Shown: piece after piece, positions 16,258 through 22,323 of the stretch
How positions within the stretch are numbered: position 1 is the first letter of the stretch
How the letters are laid out: each line of letters starts with the position of its first letter
NCBI GenBank assembly: GCA_002338605.1
Contig: DDIP01000169.1
Location: forward strand, 1-22,323
DNA length: 22,323 nt
Reading direction: 5' to 3'
Origin: Proteobacteria bacterium UBA1847
GTDB taxonomy: Bacteria > Pseudomonadota > Gammaproteobacteria > Steroidobacterales > Woeseiaceae
The notes under the pieces: generated by a model
Databases searched by the model: none
What the model was told of the DNA's origin: nothing
Seen by the model: the letters and a program-made list of their open reading frames with translations, nothing else
Made by a program: the position numbers and the translations under genes

Positions 16258-17532
16258 TCAGGCGTCCGTGAGCGCAGTTCCCAGTCGTTCCGCGAATTCA
16301 AAGACGTCGTCGAAACTGTTGTACAGCGGAACCGGTGCGACGCGAATAACGTCTGGTTCTCGCCAATCCGGAGTGACGTTGAGCTCCGACAAACGATCAA
16401 ACAGTTCCCTCGCGTTGATGCTCTTGTCTTTTACGACCAACGAAAGTTGGCAGCCGCGTGCGTCTCTTGGCGTGATGCTTCCGATGCGATCGCCGTAACG
16501 TTCCGCCACGAGCCAGTCCATGAAGCCTGTCAGTAACCTGGACTTGGTTCTGAGCGCCGCGATACCGACTTCTTCAAACAAGGTCAATGCACCCGCAACA
16601 GGTGCGAGCGCCAGAATTGGCGGATTACTCATCTGCCACAGTTCAGCGCCAGCGGCCGGCGTAAAGTCTTTCGCCATTTTGAAGCGCGTCGCTTCGTCAT
16701 GTCCCCACCAGCCATGCAATTGCTGCAGGTTTTCCCGACTGCAGTGGCGCTCGGCGACAAACGCGCCTGCAATCGAGCCGGGACCACCATTCAGGTATTT
16801 GTATGTGCACCAGGAGGCGAAGTCCGGAGACCAGTCGTGAAGATGCATCTCGACGTTGCCAATCGCGTGCGCCAGGTCGAGACCGACCGCACAGCCATGT
16901 TCGCGTCCAAGATCGCAGATTGCCTCCATGTCCAGCACCTGGCCGGTGTAGTACTGCACGCCGGGTAGCAACAGGAGTGCGATGCTGTCGCCATGTTCAT
17001 CGAGCATTGCCGCAAGGTCATCGGTGTGCAGACGCGTCTCGCCCGATCGCGGCGACCATTCCAGAAGATCGGATTCCGGGTTGAAGCCGTGCATGCGTAT
17101 TTGCGAAGCCGCGGCGTAGCGGTCGGAAGGAAATGCATGTGACTCAATCACGATCTTGCAGCGTTCCGGGGTCGGCCGATAAAAGCTGGCCATCATTAAA
17201 TGCAGATTGACCGTCAACGTGTTCATCGCGACAACTTCGCTCGCTTTGGCGCCGGTCAGCTCGGTAAAGCCGGCAACGCAATGCCGGTGGTAAGAAATCC
17301 AGGGGCGTCCGGAATGGAAATGTCCATCCACCGCATAGTCGCGCCAGTTCTTTAGCTCATCTTCAAGATATTCCACGGCCTTTTTTGGCTGCAATCCCAG
17401 CGAATTGCCACACAGGTACACCGGTGCAAGCCCGTTTCGGTGCCGCGGAAAATTAAAATGTCCACGGTAGTCACCCAGTGGATCCTCGCGGTCCATGCGC
17501 GCGGAAAATTCGCGGCTGTCCAGGAATTCCAC
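16258..17532 (-). CDS. kynU: Kynureninase
   Basis: PLP enzyme that cleaves 3-hydroxykynurenine to 3-hydroxyanthranilate and alanine (or kynurenine to anthranilate). 424 residues, normal length. Landmarks are YLCGNSLGLQP (about 39-49), SHAFPSDRYA (131-140), the cofactor Asp in GLDLAHAIGN (D219), the Schiff-base Lys in TYKYLNGGPG (K245) and LHGWWGHD. The start is GTG at 17532, sharing its first G with the TAG stop of haaO (TAGTG); the first residues lead directly into the ARMDREDPL helix expected of the family. It is placed between haaO and kmo, so the preferred substrate is probably 3-hydroxykynurenine. Its PLP comes from the pathway served by pdxA in the same operon. Confidence 0.95.
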   Translation of the reverse strand: MEFLDSREFSARMDREDPLGDYRGHFNFPRHRNGLAPVYLCGNSLGLQPKKAVEYLEDELKNWRDYAVDGHFHSGRPWISYHRHCVAGFTELTGAKASEVVAMNTLTVNLHLMMASFYRPTPERCKIVIESHAFPSDRYAAASQIRMHGFNPESDLLEWSPRSGETRLHTDDLAAMLDEHGDSIALLLLPGVQYYTGQVLDMEAICDLGREHGCAVGLDLAHAIGNVEMHLHDWSPDFASWCTYKYLNGGPGSIAGAFVAERHCSRENLQQLHGWWGHDEATRFKMAKDFTPAAGAELWQMSNPPILALAPVAGALTLFEEVGIAALRTKSRLLTGFMDWLVAERYGDRIGSITPRDARGCQLSLVVKDKSINARELFDRLSELNVTPDWREPDVIRVAPVPLYNSFDDVFEFAERLGTALTDA

Positions 17533-18056
17533 TAGTTTGTCTCGCCGGGTTTTGGCATTAGCGTGCCACAGGCGTCGCAGGTTCGATTGCTGTCGCTCTC
17601 ATAAAAACGATCAAAAATGGGCGGCAACTGTGCAACGATGTCGTCGACATACAACAACTCTTCATAGAGCTTGTGACCGCAGTTTTCACAGAACCACATA
17701 AAACCATCGAGTTCCGAGTCGAGTCGCTTGCGTTCGACAACCAGTCCGACAGTGTCGGCAAAACGCTGCGGTGAATGCGGAACCCGGGGAGGAAGCAGTA
17801 ACATCTCACCTTCACGTATCGGAATATCCCGATGTTCACCATCGTCGAATACCTTGAGTAGCATCTCGCCTTCGAGCTGGTAAAAGAGCTCCGGTCCTTC
17901 GTCGACGTGATAGTCCTTGCGCGAGTTGGGGCCGCCAACAATCATAACGATGAAATCGTCTTCCTCGAACACCTGCTGATTGCAAACGGGTGGCCGAAGC
18001 TGTTGCCGGTGCTCATCGATCCAGGTCTGTAGGTTGAATGCCGTCAGCGACTTCAT
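17532..18056 (-). CDS. haaO: 3-hydroxyanthranilate 3,4-dioxygenase
   Basis: Non-haem iron dioxygenase of the cupin fold that opens 3-hydroxyanthranilate to aminocarboxymuconate semialdehyde, which cyclises spontaneously to quinolinate. 174 residues, standard bacterial length. The iron ligands are in place (H50 and E56 in YHVDEGPELFYQ, H94 in RVPHSPQR), as are the substrate-binding residues R46, R98 and E109. The C-terminal rubredoxin-like site of bacterial enzymes is also present: CxxC pairs C123/C126 and C160/C163. Its ATG overlaps the apaH stop (TGATG), and its stop overlaps the kynU start, so it is translationally linked on both sides. Quinolinate would feed NAD synthesis through NadC, which is not in the window. 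Confidence 0.95.
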   Translation of the reverse strand: MKSLTAFNLQTWIDEHRQQLRPPVCNQQVFEEDDFIVMIVGGPNSRKDYHVDEGPELFYQLEGEMLLKVFDDGEHRDIPIREGEMLLLPPRVPHSPQRFADTVGLVVERKRLDSELDGFMWFCENCGHKLYEELLYVDDIVAQLPPIFDRFYESDSNRTCDACGTLMPKPGETN

Positions 18057-18874
18057 CAGGTTTGCCCCTCAACCTGAATAATTCTCGGCAGGCGCTTGTC
18101 AAGTCTTGCGGCGGTCAGCTGACGCCCCCAGACGCACCCGGTGTCGAGACTGATCAGGTTGGGTAACACGATCAGGCCAAGTTGTGACCAGTGGCCAAAG
18201 ACGATGCGTGCCTCAGCCAGCGTCGCATGCTCGCATTCGAACCATGGCACCAGGTTCTTGCGCACCGGCCAGGCACCACCACTGTGTGAGAAGTTCAGCT
18301 TTTGTTTGGGTGTCATCATGCGCATGCGCGTGAGGCAGTTGATGATGAAACGCAGGCGCTTGTAGCCGGTCAGTTTCCCCGACCAGGCGGTCGGTGTATT
18401 GCCATACATTTGCCGCAGCAGTGTGTCACAGGCATTGCCTCGGAGTTCCTGTTCGACTTCAGCCGCGCGTGCAAGTGTTTTCCTGACGTCCCACGCCGGA
18501 TGTGTTCCCGCGTGCACCAGCAGCGTGTTCAGGTTTTCGTCGTAGTGCGCGAGGGGGCGTCTGCGAAGCCAGTCGCAAAGCTCATCGACATCCGGAGCGC
18601 GCAATACTTTGGCCAGCGAGTCAAATCGTTTGGTGGTCGGTATGACTTTTGCCCACAAGGCCAGCAAGTGCAGATCGTGATTTCCCAAAACGGTAATAAC
18701 CGAGTCACCCAGGCTCCTGACAAATCGCAGTGTTTTCAACGACTTGGGACCTCGGTTGACCAGATCGCCGACCAACCATAGCGTGTCACTGGAGGGCTCG
18801 AAGTTGATTTCGTCCAAGAGGTGGCGGAACGGGTCGTAGCAACCCTGCAAGTCGCCGATTGCATAAGTCGCCAT
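18056..18874 (-). CDS. apaH: Symmetrical bis(5'-nucleosyl)-tetraphosphatase
   Basis: Calcineurin-type phosphoesterase that splits Ap4A to two ADP; in E. coli it also removes Np4-type caps from RNA. 272 residues. The metal-site motifs are GDLQGCYDP (7-15), GDLVNRGP, GNHDLHLLALWA, VHAG and FGHWSQLG, ending with LDTGCVWGRQLTA. GDLQG in place of the enterobacterial GDVHG is, to my knowledge, also found in pseudomonad ApaH, so it is not treated as a defect. The start ATG at 18874 is 9 nt after the apaG stop. The stop overlaps the haaO start, tying this stress-nucleotide enzyme to the kynurenine genes. Confidence 0.97.
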   Translation of the reverse strand: MATYAIGDLQGCYDPFRHLLDEINFEPSSDTLWLVGDLVNRGPKSLKTLRFVRSLGDSVITVLGNHDLHLLALWAKVIPTTKRFDSLAKVLRAPDVDELCDWLRRRPLAHYDENLNTLLVHAGTHPAWDVRKTLARAAEVEQELRGNACDTLLRQMYGNTPTAWSGKLTGYKRLRFIINCLTRMRMMTPKQKLNFSHSGGAWPVRKNLVPWFECEHATLAEARIVFGHWSQLGLIVLPNLISLDTGCVWGRQLTAARLDKRLPRIIQVEGQT

Positions 18875-18883
18875 CGCGCGCGC

Positions 18884-19264
18884 CTAGTTCAGCAAGCCCG
18901 GAACCGCGAGTGTAAAGGGTGCGATCGGTGCATCGAATGCAATTCCGTCATCCGCTTCCATTCGATAGAGACCCTGCATGGCACCGACCGGTGTTTCAAG
19001 GACCGCGCCACTTGAATAACGGAACCTTTCGCCGGGACTGAGGTGCGGTTGCTCGCCAACAACACCATCACCGTTAACTTCCTGAACCTTCCCATTGGCA
19101 TCGGTGATGATCCAGTGGCGACTGATCAGCTGTGCGGCAACTTCACCGCTGTTCGTAATGGTTATCGTGTAAGCAAACACGTAGCGACCGGCGTCAGGTT
19201 CCGATTGCTCGTCGATATAGCTCGTCGCGACATGAATGTTGATATTGCAGCGCTTGTGATCCAT
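18884..19264 (-). CDS. apaG: ApaG (DUF525 domain) protein
   Basis: 126 residues, a single immunoglobulin-like ApaG domain. Typical segments are VFAYTITITNSG (about 29-40), LISRHWIITDANG, GDGVVGEQPHLSPGERFRY and the C-terminal half with MQGLYRME. Members bind divalent metals or nucleotides in some reports, but the physiological role is not settled. It is encoded between rsmA and apaH as in E. coli, 9 nt after the rsmA stop and 9 nt before the apaH start, so it belongs to the same operon. Confidence 0.96.
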   Translation of the reverse strand: MDHKRCNINIHVATSYIDEQSEPDAGRYVFAYTITITNSGEVAAQLISRHWIITDANGKVQEVNGDGVVGEQPHLSPGERFRYSSGAVLETPVGAMQGLYRMEADDGIAFDAPIAPFTLAVPGLLN

Positions 19265-19273
19265 CGTAATATT

Positions 19274-20056
19274 CTAACGTAAGGAAGCGGCCAGATGGTT
19301 GCTGAGTTCAACGTATTTGTCGATGCTGATCTGTTCGGGTCTCAATCCCGGATCAATGCCCACCGCCTCGAGATCGACAATATCGACCTGGTCGCGCAGG
19401 GCATTTCGCAGTGTTTTGCGGCGTTTCATGAAAGCGGCAGAAACGACAGCCGACAGCAACTTCTGATTGCGTATGTCGAATGTGTTCGGCGGCAACGGGT
19501 CCAGACGCACGACGGCGGACATGACCTCGGGCGGCGGGTCGAAAGCGGTTGGCTGGACATCAAACAGCGGTTCCACGTTCAGGTGGCAGCCAAGCATGAT
19601 ACCGAGGCGGCCATAGGCCTTACTGCCAGGGCGGGCGGCCATCCGGTTGACCACTTCCTTTTGCAACATGAAGTGCATGTCGACGATGTTCGGGCGTGAT
19701 TCCAGCAGGTGAAACAGCAGCGGCGTCGAAATGTTGTAGGGCAGGTTGCCAACGATGCGCAATCGCTCACCCAGGGCCGAGAAGTCAAATGCCAAAGCGT
19801 CGGCTTCGTGAATCGTAACGTTCGGGTTGTCGGCATACTGACGGCGCAGGCGCTCGGCCAGGTCACGATCCAGCTCAATTGCGTGCAGGTGACCGGCAGT
19901 GGCAGCCAAAGCGCCGGTGATTGCACCGCGCCCGGGTCCGATTTCGACGACAGTGTCGTCACCGCCTGCATGAACGGCGCGCAATATCGCATCGATGACG
20001 CCGGGGTCAGTCAGGAAATGCTGGCCGAAGCGTTTCCTGGCCCGGTGGCCGGGCAT
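19274..20056 (-). CDS. rsmA: 16S rRNA (adenine1518/1519-N6)-dimethyltransferase
   Basis: SAM-dependent methyltransferase (KsgA) that dimethylates two adjacent adenines in helix 45 of 16S rRNA during late 30S assembly. 260 residues from the ATG at 20056. The N-terminal RKRFGQHFLTD (8-17), the SAM loop EIGPGRGAIT (38-47), the acidic ELDRDL and the catalytic NLPYNIS (104-110) are all present. The C-terminal helical domain follows (FMKRRKTLRNAL). The frame is open further upstream into pdxA, but that part is Arg-rich shadow sequence. The ATG overlaps the pdxA TGA (TGATG), so the two are translationally coupled. Confidence 0.97.
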   Translation of the reverse strand: MPGHRARKRFGQHFLTDPGVIDAILRAVHAGGDDTVVEIGPGRGAITGALAATAGHLHAIELDRDLAERLRRQYADNPNVTIHEADALAFDFSALGERLRIVGNLPYNISTPLLFHLLESRPNIVDMHFMLQKEVVNRMAARPGSKAYGRLGIMLGCHLNVEPLFDVQPTAFDPPPEVMSAVVRLDPLPPNTFDIRNQKLLSAVVSAAFMKRRKTLRNALRDQVDIVDLEAVGIDPGLRPEQISIDKYVELSNHLAASLR

Positions 20057-20958
20057 CAGCGTGCAGCCATGGTGGCAGCCAGTTCGACGGCGGCCAGTAG
20101 ACTTCCGGGATCGGCGATACCCTTGCCGGCAATGTCGAAGGCCGTTCCGTGATCGACCGACGTTCGAATAATGGGCAGGCCCAGTGTGACATTCACGGCC
20201 CTGCCGAAGCCAGCGTACTTGATGACCGGCAACCCCTGGTCGTGATACATGGCGAGCACGGCATCTGCGTGCCCTGAGGCTGGCGTAAATGCAGTATCTG
20301 CTGGTAACGGACCCCGGAGCTTCCAGCCGCGGCACTTCATCGCCTCGACCGCGGGTGCGATGATTGCATCGTCCTCGCTACCCAGGTGGCCGCTTTCTCC
20401 GGCGTGGGGGTTCAATCCGCAAACAATGATTTCCGGCTCGTTAATGCCAAAGCGCAACTGCAGTCCGGCATGCAGAACTTCAATGATGCGGACGAGCCGA
20501 TCGGTTGTAATGTAATCCGCTACCTCGCGCAACGGCAGGGGAGTACTTGCCAGTGCAACGCGCAAATCGCCGGCAACCAGCAACATGACCGGCAACGCCG
20601 ATTGCGTCAGCTCGGCGAGAAATTCAGTATGGCCTGTAAATGCAACCCCCGAATCGGCGATCACGTTTTTTGCCAGAGGAGCGGTAACCAGTCCGGAGAA
20701 CTTTCCCTGCAGGCAGCCGTTGACCGCGAGCGTCAGACCGTCGAGGAGAGTTTGTGCGTTGCCCGGGTTCGGTTTCCCGGCCACGATTCGCGCCGGAAAC
20801 GGTGTGTCGATGATCTGCAGGCGCTGATCGAGCAAAGACGAGTCGCCGACAACGACGACATTCTTGGCAAAGCCTGAGTCGGCCAGCGCGCTGCAAAGTT
20901 CGGGCCCGATACCGGCGGGCTCTCCAGCGGTAACGACAAGGGGTTTATTGAGCGTCAC
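20056..20958 (-). CDS. pdxA: 4-hydroxythreonine-4-phosphate dehydrogenase, with one metal ligand replaced
   Basis: NAD- and divalent-metal-dependent step of the DXP-dependent pyridoxal phosphate pathway. 300 residues, about 30 fewer than E. coli PdxA. Landmarks are TAGEPAGIGPEL (10-21), FTGHTEFLAEL (108-118), CGLNPHAGESG (180-190), MYHDQGLPVIKY (237-248) and SVDHGTAFDIAG (267-278). Two of the three E. coli metal ligands match H185 (E. coli H211) and H239 (H266). The third, H166, aligns by spacing with P140 (codon CCC, plus-strand bases 20539-20541) inside LASTPLPLREV, where E. coli reads LATTHLPLRDI. One base change would restore His. Either the enzyme binds metal differently or this is a mutation or base error. 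It starts 15 nt after the surA stop. Confidence 0.93.
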   Translation of the reverse strand: MTLNKPLVVTAGEPAGIGPELCSALADSGFAKNVVVVGDSSLLDQRLQIIDTPFPARIVAGKPNPGNAQTLLDGLTLAVNGCLQGKFSGLVTAPLAKNVIADSGVAFTGHTEFLAELTQSALPVMLLVAGDLRVALASTPLPLREVADYITTDRLVRIIEVLHAGLQLRFGINEPEIIVCGLNPHAGESGHLGSEDDAIIAPAVEAMKCRGWKLRGPLPADTAFTPASGHADAVLAMYHDQGLPVIKYAGFGRAVNVTLGLPIIRTSVDHGTAFDIAGKGIADPGSLLAAVELAATMAAR

Positions 20959-20973
20959 TCGGACGATGTACGG

Positions 20974-22278
20974 CTAAATGCGCGTATCGACGAAAGCCTC
21001 GTCGCGCAGGCGCTGCAGCCAGAGCAAAGTTTCCTCTTCCAGCTTGCTGGTACGAATTCGAGAAACACAATTGCGCCGTTTCATCTCGTCGGTATTGTCA
21101 TACACGCGGCGGTCCAGCACTTCAAGGATGTGCCAACCGAATTGTGTTCGAAACGGCGGTGTGATGACCCCAATCTCCGCTTCGTCTGCGGCTGCCTTGA
21201 ACTCCGGCGCAAACGATGATGTTTCCGACCAGCCAAGGTCACCGCCGAGGTTTGCAGAACCGGGGTCGTCTGACAATAACTTGGCCTGTTCGCCGAAGTC
21301 CGCACCGGCTGCAATTGCGGCAGCAGCGTCTTCGAGGCGCTGTTTCGCTGTTGCATCATCGATAATTTCGTTAGGCGAAATCAGGATGTGCCGAATCTTG
21401 GCTTGATTGATCTCGCTGCGCTCAACGGCGCTGCGAAGATTGTCGACCTTGACGATGTGCAAACTGTTGGATGTTCGGAATGGCTCCGAAATATCCCCCG
21501 GCTTCATATCCTGCAACACATCCGTGAAGATTGACGGGATCTGTTGGCCGTTCAGCCAGCCGAGTGAACCGCCTTCCAGCGCTGTTCGCCCTTCTGAATG
21601 CCGTGCGGCGAGCTGCCGGAAATCAGCTCCGTCTTTCAGGCTCCGATAAATCTCTTGCGCCTTGGCTTCAATAGCGGCAACGGCCTCTGCGCTGGCCCCC
21701 TCACCGATGGACAGAAGAATATGCGACAACTGCCAGTCCGAATTGACTACAACGTTGGTCTCCAGATCGATTATGCACTGTGTGATTTCACGATCTGATA
21801 CACGAATCTGCCGGAGAACTTCGATGCCTTTCAGTTCGTTCAATGTGAGGTCTTCACGCAAGCCCTCACGAAACTCGGCGTAGTTGATGCCGTCTTCCGC
21901 AAGCATCGCCGGAATGTCTTCGAACCGAACCTGGTTTTGATCGGCGAGCCGCTGTATGGCGGCGTTGACGACCTGGTCAGAGATCTGTGCAGACAGTCCA
22001 ATGCGGTCGGCACGTTGCATTTGAATTTCGTTGACGATCAGCCGCTCGAGAACCTGTTCGCGAAGAATATCCTCCGGCGGCAGTTGCATGCCCTGTAGCT
22101 CCGCGTTCATCCGGACTGCCGCAAGCTGCTTTTCGAACTGGCTCTTGAGGACCACGCCCTCATTGACCACGGCGGCAACGCCGTCAAGGAATTCTCCGCT
22201 GTCAGAGAGTTCGTCGGCGAACACCACGGGCGCGGCGACCAATGCGACGACTGCGCATAAGTTATTAATTTTCAACAC
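20974..22278 (-). CDS. surA: Periplasmic chaperone / peptidyl-prolyl isomerase SurA
   Basis: Escorts unfolded outer-membrane proteins, including LptD, through the periplasm to the BAM complex. 434 residues. The signal peptide is about residues 1-21 (core CAVVALVAAPVVF). The N-terminal chaperone domain begins LDGVAAVVNEGVVLKSQ. Two parvulin domains run about 184-281 (LSHILLSIGEG, LEGGSLGWLNG, LHIVKVDN) and 294-391 (IRHILISPNE, LGGDLGW, GWHILEVLDRR). A C-terminal helix ends LRDEAFVDTRI. The start appears to be GTG at 22278, 6 nt after the lptD stop. The ribosome-binding site is poor, and TTG at 22275 is a one-codon alternative. It heads the complete part of the envelope/ribosome/PLP operon. Confidence 0.96.
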   Translation of the reverse strand: MLKINNLCAVVALVAAPVVFADELSDSGEFLDGVAAVVNEGVVLKSQFEKQLAAVRMNAELQGMQLPPEDILREQVLERLIVNEIQMQRADRIGLSAQISDQVVNAAIQRLADQNQVRFEDIPAMLAEDGINYAEFREGLREDLTLNELKGIEVLRQIRVSDREITQCIIDLETNVVVNSDWQLSHILLSIGEGASAEAVAAIEAKAQEIYRSLKDGADFRQLAARHSEGRTALEGGSLGWLNGQQIPSIFTDVLQDMKPGDISEPFRTSNSLHIVKVDNLRSAVERSEINQAKIRHILISPNEIIDDATAKQRLEDAAAAIAAGADFGEQAKLLSDDPGSANLGGDLGWSETSSFAPEFKAAADEAEIGVITPPFRTQFGWHILEVLDRRVYDNTDEMKRRNCVSRIRTSKLEEETLLWLQRLRDEAFVDTRI

Positions 22279-22284
22279 TATTTA

Positions 22285-22323
22285 CTACCGGAGATCTGCA
22301 GAATAGCCAAGAATACCACGTTC
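22285..22323 (-). CDS. lptD: LptD (LPS-assembly outer-membrane protein), C-terminal end only
   Basis: The last 12 codons (ERGILGYSADLR) plus TAG fit the end of LptD, which typically closes with a final barrel strand followed by a short GI-PY/GY-type tail. The call rests on this weak match and on synteny: lptD directly precedes surA in most Gammaproteobacteria, and the stop lies 6 nt before the surA start. The rest of the gene is outside the window. Confidence 0.6.
   Translation of the reverse strand, partial: ERGILGYSADLR

Noticed and set aside
18848..18862. ApaH GDLQG in place of GDVHG as a lost metal ligand
   Set aside because: I recall the same GDLQG form in pseudomonad ApaH, and all other phosphoesterase motifs are intact, so it looks like a lineage variant.
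20057..20335. N-terminal extension of rsmA by 93 codons
   Set aside because: It overlaps pdxA coding sequence, is Arg-rich and unlike RsmA. The ATG at 20056 gives the normal N-terminus and a TGATG overlap.
1..22323. CRISPR arrays, tRNA/rRNA genes, insertion sequences or prophage genes
   Set aside because: None was found by eye: no spaced direct repeats, no transposase or integrase motifs, no cloverleaf candidates.

Overview
The window reads as a piece of a gammaproteobacterial chromosome, probably from a free-living and possibly marine heterotroph (inference). The main evidence is the minus-strand run lptD-surA-pdxA-rsmA-apaG-apaH with folA beside it, an envelope/housekeeping cluster typical of Gammaproteobacteria. 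ApaH carries the GDLQG form of its first metal motif, which I recall from pseudomonads. A TRAP transporter, a TonB-dependent receptor and a periplasmic lipoprotein hydrolase fit a nutrient scavenger.

Left part (1-9202) is a catabolic region. It begins with the C-terminus of a class III (glutamate-1-semialdehyde-type) aminotransferase, followed 10 nt later by an ALDH7-type dehydrogenase (alpha-aminoadipate semialdehyde / piperidine-6-carboxylate dehydrogenase type) and an ion-transporter-superfamily permease. A convergent short-chain dehydrogenase-like protein comes next; it lacks the expected catalytic Tyr and probably the Asn. Divergent from it is a plus-strand operon: a DadA-like FAD amine oxidoreductase and a complete TRAP transporter (dctP-dctQ-dctM). 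A TauE/SafE-family permease on the minus strand overlaps the end of dctM by 17 bp. Together these suggest uptake and oxidation of an amino or imino acid, with lysine/pipecolate-type chemistry as the best guess.

Middle part (9203-14234) holds a 556-bp intergenic region, a large TonB-dependent receptor and a lipoprotein amidohydrolase of the YtcJ/Amidohydrolase_3 family. The leader of the receptor gene contains an unannotated 58-codon ORF with a ribosome-binding site. Its stop codon overlaps the foot of a hairpin, and the hairpin's 3' arm is duplicated near the start of the small ORF, so two pairings are mutually exclusive, as in an attenuator. A strong intrinsic terminator lies between receptor and hydrolase.

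Right part (14302-22323) holds folA on the plus strand, then a convergent minus-strand operon: lptD (last 12 codons), surA, pdxA, rsmA, apaG, apaH, haaO, kynU, kmo. Several junctions overlap (TGATG or TAGTG). The three kynurenine-pathway genes (kynurenine 3-monooxygenase, kynureninase, 3-hydroxyanthranilate dioxygenase) lie where folA would directly follow apaH in E. coli; they would convert kynurenine to the quinolinate precursor for NAD synthesis. PdxA has Pro where the E. coli metal-binding His166 aligns. No tRNA, rRNA, IS element, phage gene or CRISPR array was seen.
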